Shown: positions 14,873 through 21,625 of the stretch, one piece after another
Layout: every line of letters starts with the position of its first letter
Position numbering within the stretch: position 1 is the first letter of the stretch
Assembly: GCA_003162615.1 (NCBI GenBank)
Contig: PMNG01000149.1
Location: 7,881-31,534 of the forward strand
Length of the DNA: 23,654 nt
Reading direction: 5' to 3'
DNA from: Methanothrix sp.
Lineage (GTDB): Archaea > Halobacteriota > Methanosarcinia > Methanotrichales > Methanotrichaceae
Notes under the pieces: generated by a model
Told to the model about the DNA's origin: nothing
The model's input: the letters and a program-made list of their open reading frames with translations, nothing else
Databases searched by the model: none
Position numbers and translations under genes: made by a program

Positions 14873-14917
14873 ATCAAAGGATAAGTTTTAAGGTTGTTGC
14901 AAACAGCGTAACCAATC

Positions 14918-15232
14918 GTGGAAGATTTCAAGGAGGCCGTCAAACCACATCCCAAGGGCCTGATCATCCAATTTGAGGTGGCCGCGGGATCGTCCGAGCT
15001 GAAAGTGCCCTCTGGATTCAATCCATGGCGCGGAACCCTGGAGGCCAGGCTCACCGAGGAACCCACCAAAGGAAAAGCGAACCGACAGTTGGTGGAGGAG
15101 GTAGCCAGGATACTGGGCATTCCCGAGAAAAACGTCGAGGTTCTGAGCGGTCACAAAAGTGCCAGGAAGGTTTTATTGGCGATGGGATTGGATCCAGACG
15201 TTGCTGTTTGTCGCCTGAACAGTTGGAGATGA
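14918..15232 (+). CDS. DUF167 (YggU family) protein
   Basis: The 104-residue protein matches the small YggU/DUF167 family: KVPSGFNPWRGTLEARLTEEPTKGKANRQLVEEVARILG, with the signature G-K-A-N around residue 53, then the VEVLSGHKSARKVL strand-loop-helix. The family has a known alpha/beta fold but no settled function. GTG 14918 lies about 31 bases after a TATA-like AGTTTTAAGG (14883-14892) with no ribosome site, suggesting a leaderless start. Its stop overlaps the ATG of the Toprim gene (ATGA at 15229-15232), so it heads a three-gene unit with the Toprim protein and the P-loop NTPase. Confidence 0.88.
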   Translation: MEDFKEAVKPHPKGLIIQFEVAAGSSELKVPSGFNPWRGTLEARLTEEPTKGKANRQLVEEVARILGIPEKNVEVLSGHKSARKVLLAMGLDPDVAVCRLNSWR

Positions 15233-15669
15233 TTAGAGGGGCCATGCAGGATAACCGAAATAATGCTCGGCCAAAGGGAACTTACGATGTGGAGGCCCTC
15301 GAAGAACTCATAAGCGTTCTGCTGGAGGCATCGGGGCGAGGTGCTGTCATAATCGTGGAGGGCAGGCGGGACCAAGAGTCACTTCGCGCCCTGGGAATAC
15401 CGGGACCGGTAATAACGGCATCGCAAAAGCCGGCGCTTGCCCTGGCAGAGGACATCGCGAGAGCGCATCGGGAGATAATTGTGCTCACCGACTGGGATGA
15501 GAAGGGCGAGGAGATGGCATTACAGATAGAGAAACACCTTCGCTGCAGTGGCTCGAGGGGCGACGTGGAGATCAGATCCAGGCTAAAGAGGCTTGTCAAG
15601 AAGGACATCAAAGACGTAGAGAGCCTGAGTCGGTACGTAGAGAGGATGAGGGAGCTGTACGGCACTTAG
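15229..15669 (+). CDS. Small Toprim-domain protein (UPF0292-like)
   Basis: The 146-residue protein is essentially one Toprim domain, the metal-binding fold of primases, topoisomerases and RecR/OLD nucleases. The acidic residues are Glu44 in IIVEGRRDQESLRALG and the Asp88/Asp90 pair in IIVLTDWDEKGEEMA. This small archaeal type has been listed as UPF0292; its substrate is not known, though DNA or RNA is likely. ATG 15229 overlaps the previous stop. Met6 (15244) after GAGGGG is an alternative start. The stop TAG at 15667-15669 overlaps the region where the next protein should begin, so the three genes are packed as one operon. Confidence 0.85.
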   Translation: MIRGAMQDNRNNARPKGTYDVEALEELISVLLEASGRGAVIIVEGRRDQESLRALGIPGPVITASQKPALALAEDIARAHREIIVLTDWDEKGEEMALQIEKHLRCSGSRGDVEIRSRLKRLVKKDIKDVESLSRYVERMRELYGT

Positions 15670-16171
15670 AATCGCAGTAACTGGGTCGCCTGGGGTGGGA
15701 AAGTCCACTCTGGTGCAAAAGGCCGCAGAGGCGGCCAAAGTCAAGGTCGGCGGCGTGCTTGCCAGGGATAAGACGATCAAAGACCGCAGAGTAGGTTTCG
15801 AGCTCTTGGACCTAGGATCGGGGCATACTGGCATGCTGGCGGACGAGACCGGGACCGGTCCTCAACTGGGAAAGTATCGAGTTCGCCTGAACGATCTGGA
15901 CCAGATAGGAGCCAAAGCCATCGAAGATGCTCTCATTGCAGATCTGATAGTTGTCGACGAAGTCGGGCCAATGGAACTGTCCTCTCGGAGGTTCGTTCGG
16001 GCTGTGGAGAAAGCTATAGCTTCGGATAAACCCATGCTCGTCGTCCTGCATCAGTGGTCTGTGCACCCGCTGGCCAAGAAGATAAGGAAGACGTTTCGAG
16101 TGATTACCGTAACCAACGAGAATCGAGATACTTTAAGGGATGGTCTGGCTAAAGAACTGAAAATGCTTTGA
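15665..16171 (+). CDS. THEP1-type P-loop nucleoside triphosphatase with no standard start codon
   Basis: The 168-codon frame reads LRIAVTGSPGVGKSTL at its start, exactly the N terminus of THEP1-type (NTPase_1) nucleoside triphosphatases, which normally begin M-[KR]-I-x-[VL]-T-G. Walker A is at residues 7-14, Walker B is LIVVDEVGPMEL, and HQWSVHPLAKKI follows near the C terminus. Such enzymes hydrolyse NTPs. The codon where Met should be is CTT (15665-15667), and an in-frame TGA at 15647-15649 excludes an upstream start. The first GTG (15695) lies inside the P-loop and would destroy it. Possible explanations are a one-base deletion, unusual initiation, or a +1 shift from the overlapping Toprim gene, which ends at 15669. 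Everything downstream is intact. Confidence 0.8.
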   Translation, partial: LRIAVTGSPGVGKSTLVQKAAEAAKVKVGGVLARDKTIKDRRVGFELLDLGSGHTGMLADETGTGPQLGKYRVRLNDLDQIGAKAIEDALIADLIVVDEVGPMELSSRRFVRAVEKAIASDKPMLVVLHQWSVHPLAKKIRKTFRVITVTNENRDTLRDGLAKELKML

Positions 16172-16307
16172 CCTCCAACAGCCTTTACTTGATTCACCGG
16201 TCGAAGACGTGAAAGCGGTTGTGTAGCGATTGTACAGATTAGAACTTATAGGGACATAAGAACTTTTAGTGGCAAAAGCCAGCCATTTAGAAAGTAAAAG
16301 GTGCATC

Positions 16308-16329
16308 GCATCCCGCTTCAACAGGATGC
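16308..16329. terminator. Hairpin between the convergent NTPase and protease genes
   Basis: GCATCC (16308-16313) and GGATGC (16324-16329) pair around a 10-base loop. It lies in the 183-base gap where the plus-strand NTPase transcript and the minus-strand protease transcript meet. An A/T-rich stretch with CTTAT/ATAAG dyads lies just left (16245-16260). Role as terminator is inferred from position. Confidence 0.35.
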
Positions 16330-16354
16330 ATTGTCTAAGGTTTTCATGAGTGGA

Positions 16355-17194
16355 TTAAACAACGCTGACACCGTATGCTTCATTAAATGCTGCCTGTGCA
16401 TAGGCCTTGGACGCATAGGCGAAACCCTTATCACCCCACATTGTGCCCCAGGAATTCCGTATGATGAAGCGGTCCTGGGTGTAACCCACTATGGCTACGC
16501 AGTGCCCTCCGCGTACTGTGCTCGGCTGGAAAACGTCAAGGTTTCCTTTGGTGTTCGTAGCGTTGTCCCAGGTAGCGTCTACCCCCAAAGCGGTTAGAAT
16601 CGGGCCATTATTGGCAGCAAGCCAGATCTTCCATGTATCCTGTTTTGTGGCTTGGTTTGTTGCCAGGTTGAAGTAGCTAGCAACTTTTAGCTTTGCAGCC
16701 AAGGCGAAGAAAGTCTGTGGAACTCCATCGCGATATAGCCTTTCATTTGTCAAAGCACCAGAAGAATCTGGGACCCTAAAGGGCACAACGGCATCCGTTA
16801 CGACTCCAAATTTTCGAGCTATATCCAATGCCGCCTTAAGGCTTGTACCGTCGAGTTCTATGAAGGTGGTGGGATAGGATGTGAATTCGTCAGTTTCCTT
16901 GGCTGCCATCCAGATGTACCTGACAGAAAGCCTCTGGTTTGCAGGCAACTTTCCTTTCTTGACGAAATGCCAACGTAAAACACCATCTCCGGTCCCCCAG
17001 CCTACGCAAGAACCCGAGTCCATTTGATCCCCAATGGTCCACCATGGCTCTCGAAGATCTACTGTGGCAGGTATGGCGGCGGGCAATGCAAGCAACCCTG
17101 CACTAGCTGCATGTTCGATCGTCCAATCCTTTTCGATTTCCTTAGATGGTATGCAATTCAAAATTCTATCCGTAACCGCATAATCCTGCAACAT
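16355..17194 (-). CDS. Papain-family (C1A) cysteine protease
   Basis: The 279-residue protein has all papain-clan catalytic residues: Gln57 (oxyanion hole) and Cys63 in GDQMDSGSCVGWG, His231 in RGGHCVAIVGY, and Asn247 in IIRNSWGTMWGDKGF. VDLREPWWTIGDQ corresponds to the usual mature N terminus, so the pro-part is only about 43 residues, much shorter than eukaryotic propeptides. There is no signal peptide, so it is probably cytoplasmic. A good promoter is visible: TTTATAT (minus, 17232-17238), a short leader, and GAGGT 5 bases before ATG 17194. A chagasin-type inhibitor, the natural blocker of this class, is the next gene upstream on the same strand. Confidence 0.9.
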   Translation of the reverse strand: MLQDYAVTDRILNCIPSKEIEKDWTIEHAASAGLLALPAAIPATVDLREPWWTIGDQMDSGSCVGWGTGDGVLRWHFVKKGKLPANQRLSVRYIWMAAKETDEFTSYPTTFIELDGTSLKAALDIARKFGVVTDAVVPFRVPDSSGALTNERLYRDGVPQTFFALAAKLKVASYFNLATNQATKQDTWKIWLAANNGPILTALGVDATWDNATNTKGNLDVFQPSTVRGGHCVAIVGYTQDRFIIRNSWGTMWGDKGFAYASKAYAQAAFNEAYGVSVV

Positions 17195-17669
17195 GGATTA
17201 CCTCATCTGAAAATTTACTTTGTGTTCAATGATATAAAGTTTTCGTAGAAAATATATTCTGAATATATCTTAATTAAAGTTGAATTATAATTAAAGCTCT
17301 TGTGTATATGTTAAATTGTTTCCTATGATTATGTTCAAACGTTAACGGTCAAATTGGATCTAAAATGCAAAATTACATTTTGTAAATATTCCAAAGTAGA
17401 TCTAGTAGATCTTTGTGTGTATGATATATGCATAATAATCTGCAAATAAGTTTGACACCTTTTATGACTGTATTGCATCAATATTCTGAATTAATAACTA
17501 TTTTTAAATTATATTATATGTTAAATTTATTGTGACTGCAATAGAAAATTAGCTAAAAAAGTTGAAAAAATGGCGGACTATTAACAGAATCGGCTAAAAT
17601 TCTTAATAAATGATATAAAGCCACATGAGAATGGATTTATAACACATCTTGAATGTCCAAGGTTAACTA
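17195..17669. other. Very AT-rich 475-bp intergenic region between inhibitor and protease genes
   Basis: No protein-coding frame or RNA gene was recognised. Base composition is far more AT-rich than the rest of the window. The protease promoter lies at the left (TATA 17232-17238, GAGGT 17200-17204). The 12-mer AATGATATAAAG occurs at 17228-17239 and again at 17609-17620; on the minus strand both read CTTTATATCATT, so the second may be another promoter just after the inhibitor gene. TATTCTGAAT also occurs twice, and AGTAGATCT is tandemly doubled at 17395-17412. Confidence 0.6.
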
Positions 17670-18008
17670 TTACTCGGAGATTAGAATTTTAAACGCTCGC
17701 TTATTTTCTATTTTATTCTCCCAAGGCCGCTTATAAATCGCGATTACTTCAGTCTCGCCCGAACGTTGAGGTGTAAAGGCGAAGACTTCCACACTTCCGC
17801 CCCCAATAGTCGCAGGATTGGAGGTCATGTAACATTCATTGTCCAGCCTCAAGAAGCCTGAATCGTGTTCAACTGTCCATTTGTATCCAGCAGTAGGAAG
17901 CGAATCAAGAGCTATTGTAAAGGATTGGTTAAGCTTTGCCTTTATTATGTTTTCAGTCTTCTCTTCTTCACCCAGTATTCTGCCCTTTGATGTATCCATC
18001 AACGACAT
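17670..18008 (-). CDS. Chagasin-type cysteine protease inhibitor (I42 family)
   Basis: The 112-residue protein carries all three binding loops of chagasin: LPTAGYKW (37-44, family NPTTGYxW), IGGGSVEVFAF (68-78, the glycine-rich loop) and KRPWE (93-97, the RPW loop). These loops enter the active-site cleft of papain-family proteases. No signal peptide is visible, so it should act in the cytoplasm, as should the C1A protease encoded 475 bases downstream on the same strand. The start is uncertain: ATG 18008 or ATG 17999 (Met4); neither has a good ribosome site, and a TATA-like CTATAGATG lies near 18025-18033. The gene is more AT-rich than its distant neighbours. Confidence 0.85.
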   Translation of the reverse strand: MSLMDTSKGRILGEEEKTENIIKAKLNQSFTIALDSLPTAGYKWTVEHDSGFLRLDNECYMTSNPATIGGGSVEVFAFTPQRSGETEVIAIYKRPWENKIENKRAFKILISE

Positions 18009-18139
18009 TTGTGATTTATTTGCATCTATAGCTTTCGGTTAATCCTGCACTGTCCCTGTTTTGTTGCGGTTCTTCCCCGAACTTATTTCAGACCTTCAGA
18101 GATGATAGTCCACACATCACAGGACGGTAAAATCTGACT

Positions 18140-18997
18140 TTATGTCCTACTGGTTGCAAGTCTCAATTTCACCCTTTTGCTGACCTTGATTAACTCAGCT
18201 CCGAAGAGAAAGATCTGGGCGGAGTAATAGATCCAGAAAAGAAAAACCACGATGGAGCCAGCTGCTCCGTGGGCCGAACTTATATCGCTAATGCTCACAT
18301 AAACTGCAATGACGAAGTTGCCTATGACGAAGAGGATGGCTGTCACAGTGGAGCCTGGAAGCACATCCCGCCAGCTCAGCCCGACTTCGGAAAGGGTCTT
18401 GTAGGTGACGGCAAAGAGCAGAGTAACAAATAAAAAGGACGTAAGAAAGGTCACCAGCCGGAGAAGCTCCAGATGAACGGGAAGGAGATCCTCGATGTAC
18501 CTGCTTAAGGGCAAGAGGATGGCTGTTACAACCGATGAAGCCAAGAGCAGAAATGCCACCAGCGAGATGAGCAAAAAGGAACGTAGATAGGACCTGACCG
18601 TGCCAAGAACCAAGGTTTCCTTGACCGTTTCCTGGGACCATATTATCCTGAAAGCTCTCTTGGTCTGTACAAACAAACCTGCTGCGCCCAAAACCAAAAC
18701 AAGAAAACTCAACAGAGTGAACCTATAAGACGCAGCCTGATCTCCTGCTCGATTGACTATGTTACCAATATGCCCAGGCATCTGCTGGCCGGCCAGATCC
18801 TGAGCCTGCGAAAGGCTGCTGCCACCCAGGAGCCCGTATCCGAAAAGAGCATTGAGAATTATCATCAATATTACCAACAAGGGAACCAAAGAAAAAATGC
18901 CGAAGTATGCAAGGGCGGCAGCCAAAAGCGAGGCATCATCCTTGTTCCACTCGTTGAAGGCCTCTCTGAATAGATCCGAAAGATCTGTAAGCTGCAT
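18140..18997 (-). CDS. YihY/BrkB family inner membrane protein
   Basis: The 285-residue membrane protein has the YihY/BrkB pattern: an N-terminal amphipathic helix (FREAFNEWNKDDASLLAAALAYFGIFSLVPLL, where the A-x-A-L-A-Y-[FY] motif is typical), about six transmembrane helices, and a conserved W-R-D-V-L-P-G-S-x-x-T-A turn near residue 215. SSAHGAAGSIVVFLFWIYYSAQIFLFGAE near the end is also characteristic. The molecular function is unknown; the old label ribonuclease BN was a mistake for this family. It starts ATG 18997 with no strong ribosome site. It stands alone between the inhibitor and sufB genes. Confidence 0.88.
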   Translation of the reverse strand: MQLTDLSDLFREAFNEWNKDDASLLAAALAYFGIFSLVPLLVILMIILNALFGYGLLGGSSLSQAQDLAGQQMPGHIGNIVNRAGDQAASYRFTLLSFLVLVLGAAGLFVQTKRAFRIIWSQETVKETLVLGTVRSYLRSFLLISLVAFLLLASSVVTAILLPLSRYIEDLLPVHLELLRLVTFLTSFLFVTLLFAVTYKTLSEVGLSWRDVLPGSTVTAILFVIGNFVIAVYVSISDISSAHGAAGSIVVFLFWIYYSAQIFLFGAELIKVSKRVKLRLATSRT

Positions 18998-19090
18998 AAC
19001 CGGGCCGTTGATTAACGATATTCAGCCTGAGAGCAAAGAAGTGCCTCAAAGTGGCTCTGCAGCAAGGCTCAGCCTCAAAATAAGAAGAGA

Positions 19091-19106
19091 GATCCGCAAG
19101 GGGATC
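19091..19106 (-). terminator. Hairpin at the end of sufB
   Basis: GATCC (19091-19095) and GGATC (19102-19106) pair around a 6-base loop. On the minus strand the 3' arm is followed by a pyrimidine-rich run (TCTCTTCTTATTTT), as expected of a terminator after sufC-sufB. The first arm overlaps the sufB stop. Confidence 0.45.
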
Positions 19107-20319
19107 ATGCTCCTTTCAGATCCTCTCTCTGAGTTATATTTCTGATCTCCTGCTTCAGCTCCTCCGGAAGGCCCTTGATCTCAACATCAAGGAAACCTCT
19201 CACGATTACGCTGGTGGCCTCCTCGGACGAGAGTCCCCTTGCCATCAGGTACTCCAACTCCTCTTCGGAGATCCTTCCCACTGCAGCCTCGTGGGACATA
19301 TCCAGGTCCTTGCTCCTTCCGTCCAGTTCGGGTATCGAGTAGATCCTGCCTTTCTCGGAAAGCAGCAGTCCAACGCACTCCAGATGTGCCCGCGCCCCCG
19401 GCACTGTCCCGGTCATCCTGCCCCTGGCTATAACCTCGCCGCCGACAGAGACCACGCGGGAGATGGACTCAGCACTGGTATCTGGGGCATTGAGGTTGAC
19501 GTTACTGCCCACATCGATGTTGCCCATGCTGGAGTAAATGACGGTGTTGAAGCTAGCTACTGCACCCCGGCCAGCGAGCGTTGCTGTTGGGAAGGTCTGC
19601 AGGGTCTTAACCGGTCGTAGGCAGATGTAGTTGTTGGAGAGGGAGCCGCCCTCAGCTATGGTTATCCCAGTCCTTGGACGCACCTCAACCTCTTTTCCCC
19701 AACTGTGGATCATAGTAAAGCTGATCTTGGCGTTCTTCTGGATGAAGAACTCGGAGACTCCGACATGCAGCCCGCGTTGGACGTGCGCCGGAGTTGTACA
19801 GCCCGTTATGACGTGCAGCTCAGAGCCCTTCTCAGCAATGATCACGTTGTGAACCCGCTGGTTCAGGTTGGTTGACCCGAGGTAAAGGCAGCTCTTGACG
19901 GGAAAGACGGTCTTCATCCCTTTTTTGGCCCGGATGAAGTACCCTGCTGGGGGCGATTGAGCTACATCTGCAGTATACTTATCGGCGTCCGGAGCGACCA
20001 GCTTCCACCAGTAGTCCTGGAGGTAATCGTACTTCTTCAGGGCGCTCGCCATGTCCATTATCTCCACGCCATCGTAGAGGGACTTGGCGATCACCGGGGT
20101 CTGGTCCATCTGCACGTAGGCACCGGAGGATTCTTTGTCCAGCTTTACACCAACGTCCAGTGCAGCCTTCTTAACGACGCTCGGCAGTTCCTCAGCATCT
20201 TGAACCTTCTCATGGGGCTTGGCCTCGGACTCGTAGCTCTCCAGGTCCACGTCGGTTCCGTACAGCGCCTTCTTCTTATGCGCCTCTTTGGCTCTCGCCT
20301 CTACGCTGGGCACAGGCAT
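19105..20319 (-). CDS. sufB: SufB/SufD-family Fe-S cluster scaffold protein (SmsB-like)
   Basis: The 404-residue protein has the SufB/SufD beta-helix core (about residues 140-320) and the C-terminal helical block DMSHEAAVGRISEEELEYLMARGLSSEEA, which matches SufB's EHEATTSxI...QLFYCLQRG. Cys315 in LECVGLLLSEKG lines up with the conserved SufB core cysteine region, and His343-Glu344 with HEA. It should build Fe-S clusters together with the SufC ATPase. Only one SufB/D gene is present beside SufC, the minimal SmsCB arrangement described for methanogens, so it probably acts as a homodimer. ATG 20319 is chosen: GGGGTG lies 8 bases upstream, while GTG 20328 has poor spacing. The start overlaps the sufC end. 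Confidence 0.88.
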   Translation of the reverse strand: MPVPSVEARAKEAHKKKALYGTDVDLESYESEAKPHEKVQDAEELPSVVKKAALDVGVKLDKESSGAYVQMDQTPVIAKSLYDGVEIMDMASALKKYDYLQDYWWKLVAPDADKYTADVAQSPPAGYFIRAKKGMKTVFPVKSCLYLGSTNLNQRVHNVIIAEKGSELHVITGCTTPAHVQRGLHVGVSEFFIQKNAKISFTMIHSWGKEVEVRPRTGITIAEGGSLSNNYICLRPVKTLQTFPTATLAGRGAVASFNTVIYSSMGNIDVGSNVNLNAPDTSAESISRVVSVGGEVIARGRMTGTVPGARAHLECVGLLLSEKGRIYSIPELDGRSKDLDMSHEAAVGRISEEELEYLMARGLSSEEATSVIVRGFLDVEIKGLPEELKQEIRNITQREDLKGA

Positions 20320-21029
20320 GCCACACACCCCTCGTAACCGCTCTTTTTGATCTGGTCCAGGATCTCTTTCGGGTTGCCGCTGCAGACTATGGAACCGTTT
20401 AGCATGACGTGCGCCCGGTCGGCCTTCATGTACTCCAGGATGTGGCCGAAGTGAGTGATCAACAAGCCTGACTTGGTCCTCTTGCTGGGGCGCGTATCCT
20501 TTTCCGTTAATTGGTTGATGGCCTCGCCGATCAGCTTGATGTTCTCCAGGTCAACTCCCGAGTCGGGCTCGTCGAGCATGACGAAGTCGGGCTGCTGCGC
20601 TAGAAGCTGAACCATCTCCGACCTCTTCACCTCGCCGCCTGAGAAGCCGCGGTTCACGTCTCTGTTGGCAAAGGGCTCGAAATCCAGCTCCTTGAGGATA
20701 GTTGGACCGTCTGCTTTAGGATTGATGATTTTGATGAGATCTTTCAGCTTGAGGCCGCGAATGGCCGGGGGCCGCTGGAAAGCCATCCCTATCCCAAGGC
20801 GAGCACGCTGGTCCATGGACATCCTGGTTATGTCCTGTCCCTTGAACATGATCCTTCCGCTCTCAACAACATATCTTGGGATGCCCGCAATGGCGTTGAG
20901 CAGAGTAGTCTTTCCAGTCCCATTCGGCCCGAAGAGCGCGTGGGTCTCGCCGGGGCCTATCCTAAGATTAACGCCGTTAAGAACCTGTTTACCGCCGATG
21001 CTGACAGACAAATCAACAATTTCCAGCAA
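20301..21029 (-). CDS. sufC: SufC-type Fe-S assembly ATPase (SmsC-like)
   Basis: The 242-residue ABC ATPase has Walker A GPNGTGKT (34-41), a Q-loop in MAFQRPPAI, signature FSGGEVKRSEM, Walker B FVMLDEPDSGVD and H-loop ITHFGH, all in the SufC style (SGGE.KR and DSGVD). It powers cluster assembly on SufB. TTG 21029 is the likely start: a strong GGAGGTG (21036-21042) ends 6 bases before it and the protein begins MLEIVDLSVS, the usual SufC start. The GTG at 21038 falls inside that ribosome site. The C-terminal tail GYEGCVACLCPA has three cysteines in five residues, unusual for SufC. sufB overlaps the 3' end by 19 bases. The promoter faces hacB. Confidence 0.93.
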   Translation of the reverse strand: MLEIVDLSVSIGGKQVLNGVNLRIGPGETHALFGPNGTGKTTLLNAIAGIPRYVVESGRIMFKGQDITRMSMDQRARLGIGMAFQRPPAIRGLKLKDLIKIINPKADGPTILKELDFEPFANRDVNRGFSGGEVKRSEMVQLLAQQPDFVMLDEPDSGVDLENIKLIGEAINQLTEKDTRPSKRTKSGLLITHFGHILEYMKADRAHVMLNGSIVCSGNPKEILDQIKKSGYEGCVACLCPA

Positions 21030-21066
21030 CCGGACCACCTCCGAACTTCCTGTTGAGTTGAACCTA

Positions 21067-21077
21067 TGGATATAATA
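21067..21077. promoter_or_regulatory. Shared TATA-like core between sufC and hacB
   Basis: GGATATAATATCC (21066-21078) is a nearly perfect palindrome holding TATA sequences on both strands. It lies about 40 bases from the sufC start and 60 from the hacB start and could serve either promoter. GAGGT at 21123-21127 is the hacB ribosome site, 6 bases before ATG 21134. Confidence 0.45.
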
Positions 21078-21133
21078 TCCTTTTGCAGCATATCCTTTGC
21101 AGCGGAAAAACCATATACAGAAGAGGTCGATAG

Positions 21134-21625
21134 ATGTTCATGATCAAAGGCCGGGCATGGATCTATGGAGATGATGTGGACACCGATGTTATAATCCCTG
21201 GAAAGTACCTGAGGACCAAAGATCTCTCCCTCCTGGCGTCTCATGCGATGGAAGGGCTAGACCCGGAGTTCTCCTCAAAGGTCAAGAAGGGAGATGTGAT
21301 AGTTGCAGGTCGCAACTTCGGCTGCGGTTCCTCCAGGGAGCAGGCACCTGTAGCCTTGAAGGAGGCTGGTGTGGCGGCCGTTGTGGCCAAATCCTTCGCC
21401 AGGATATTTTATAGAAACGCAATAAACATCGGCCTTCCTCTTGTGGAAGCAAACGTGTGCTGCGTCCAGGGCGATACCGTTGAGTTGGACTTGGGCAACG
21501 GGACGGTGCGCGTCGGGGACAAAGTGGTCCAAGGAACAAAGATGCCTCTCTTCCTGCTTGAGATTCTTCAGGATGGCGGTCTGGTAGCCCACAGAAGAAA
21601 GGAGAAGCAAAAAGGAGCACCATGA
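21134..21625 (+). CDS. hacB: Homoaconitase small subunit (coenzyme B biosynthesis)
   Basis: The 163-residue protein is the small (swivel) subunit of the aconitase-like hydrolyases: DVDTDVIIPGKYLRT (14-28) and GRNFGCGSSREQAP (about 59-72) are diagnostic. The loop YLRT at 25-28 marks methanogen homoaconitase; isopropylmalate isomerase small subunits usually have YLVY or similar. It should act with a large 4Fe-4S subunit, not in this window, to isomerise homocitrate and longer homologues during 2-oxosuberate synthesis for coenzyme B. It is followed with an ATGA overlap by an unknown gene and then aksF. Residues 150-163 are a basic tail (HRRKEKQKGAP). An alternative role in leucine synthesis is less likely from the loop. 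Confidence 0.88.
   Translation: MFMIKGRAWIYGDDVDTDVIIPGKYLRTKDLSLLASHAMEGLDPEFSSKVKKGDVIVAGRNFGCGSSREQAPVALKEAGVAAVVAKSFARIFYRNAINIGLPLVEANVCCVQGDTVELDLGNGTVRVGDKVVQGTKMPLFLLEILQDGGLVAHRRKEKQKGAP

Noticed and set aside
15025..15228. Long upstream extension of the Toprim protein
   Set aside because: It is a frame shadow of the DUF167 gene with low-complexity Gly/Arg/Ser composition; ATG 15229 overlaps the previous stop as expected in an operon.
17395..17412. AGTAGATCT tandem repeat as a CRISPR or attachment site
   Set aside because: There are only two 9-bp units with no spacers, and no integrase or cas gene is nearby.
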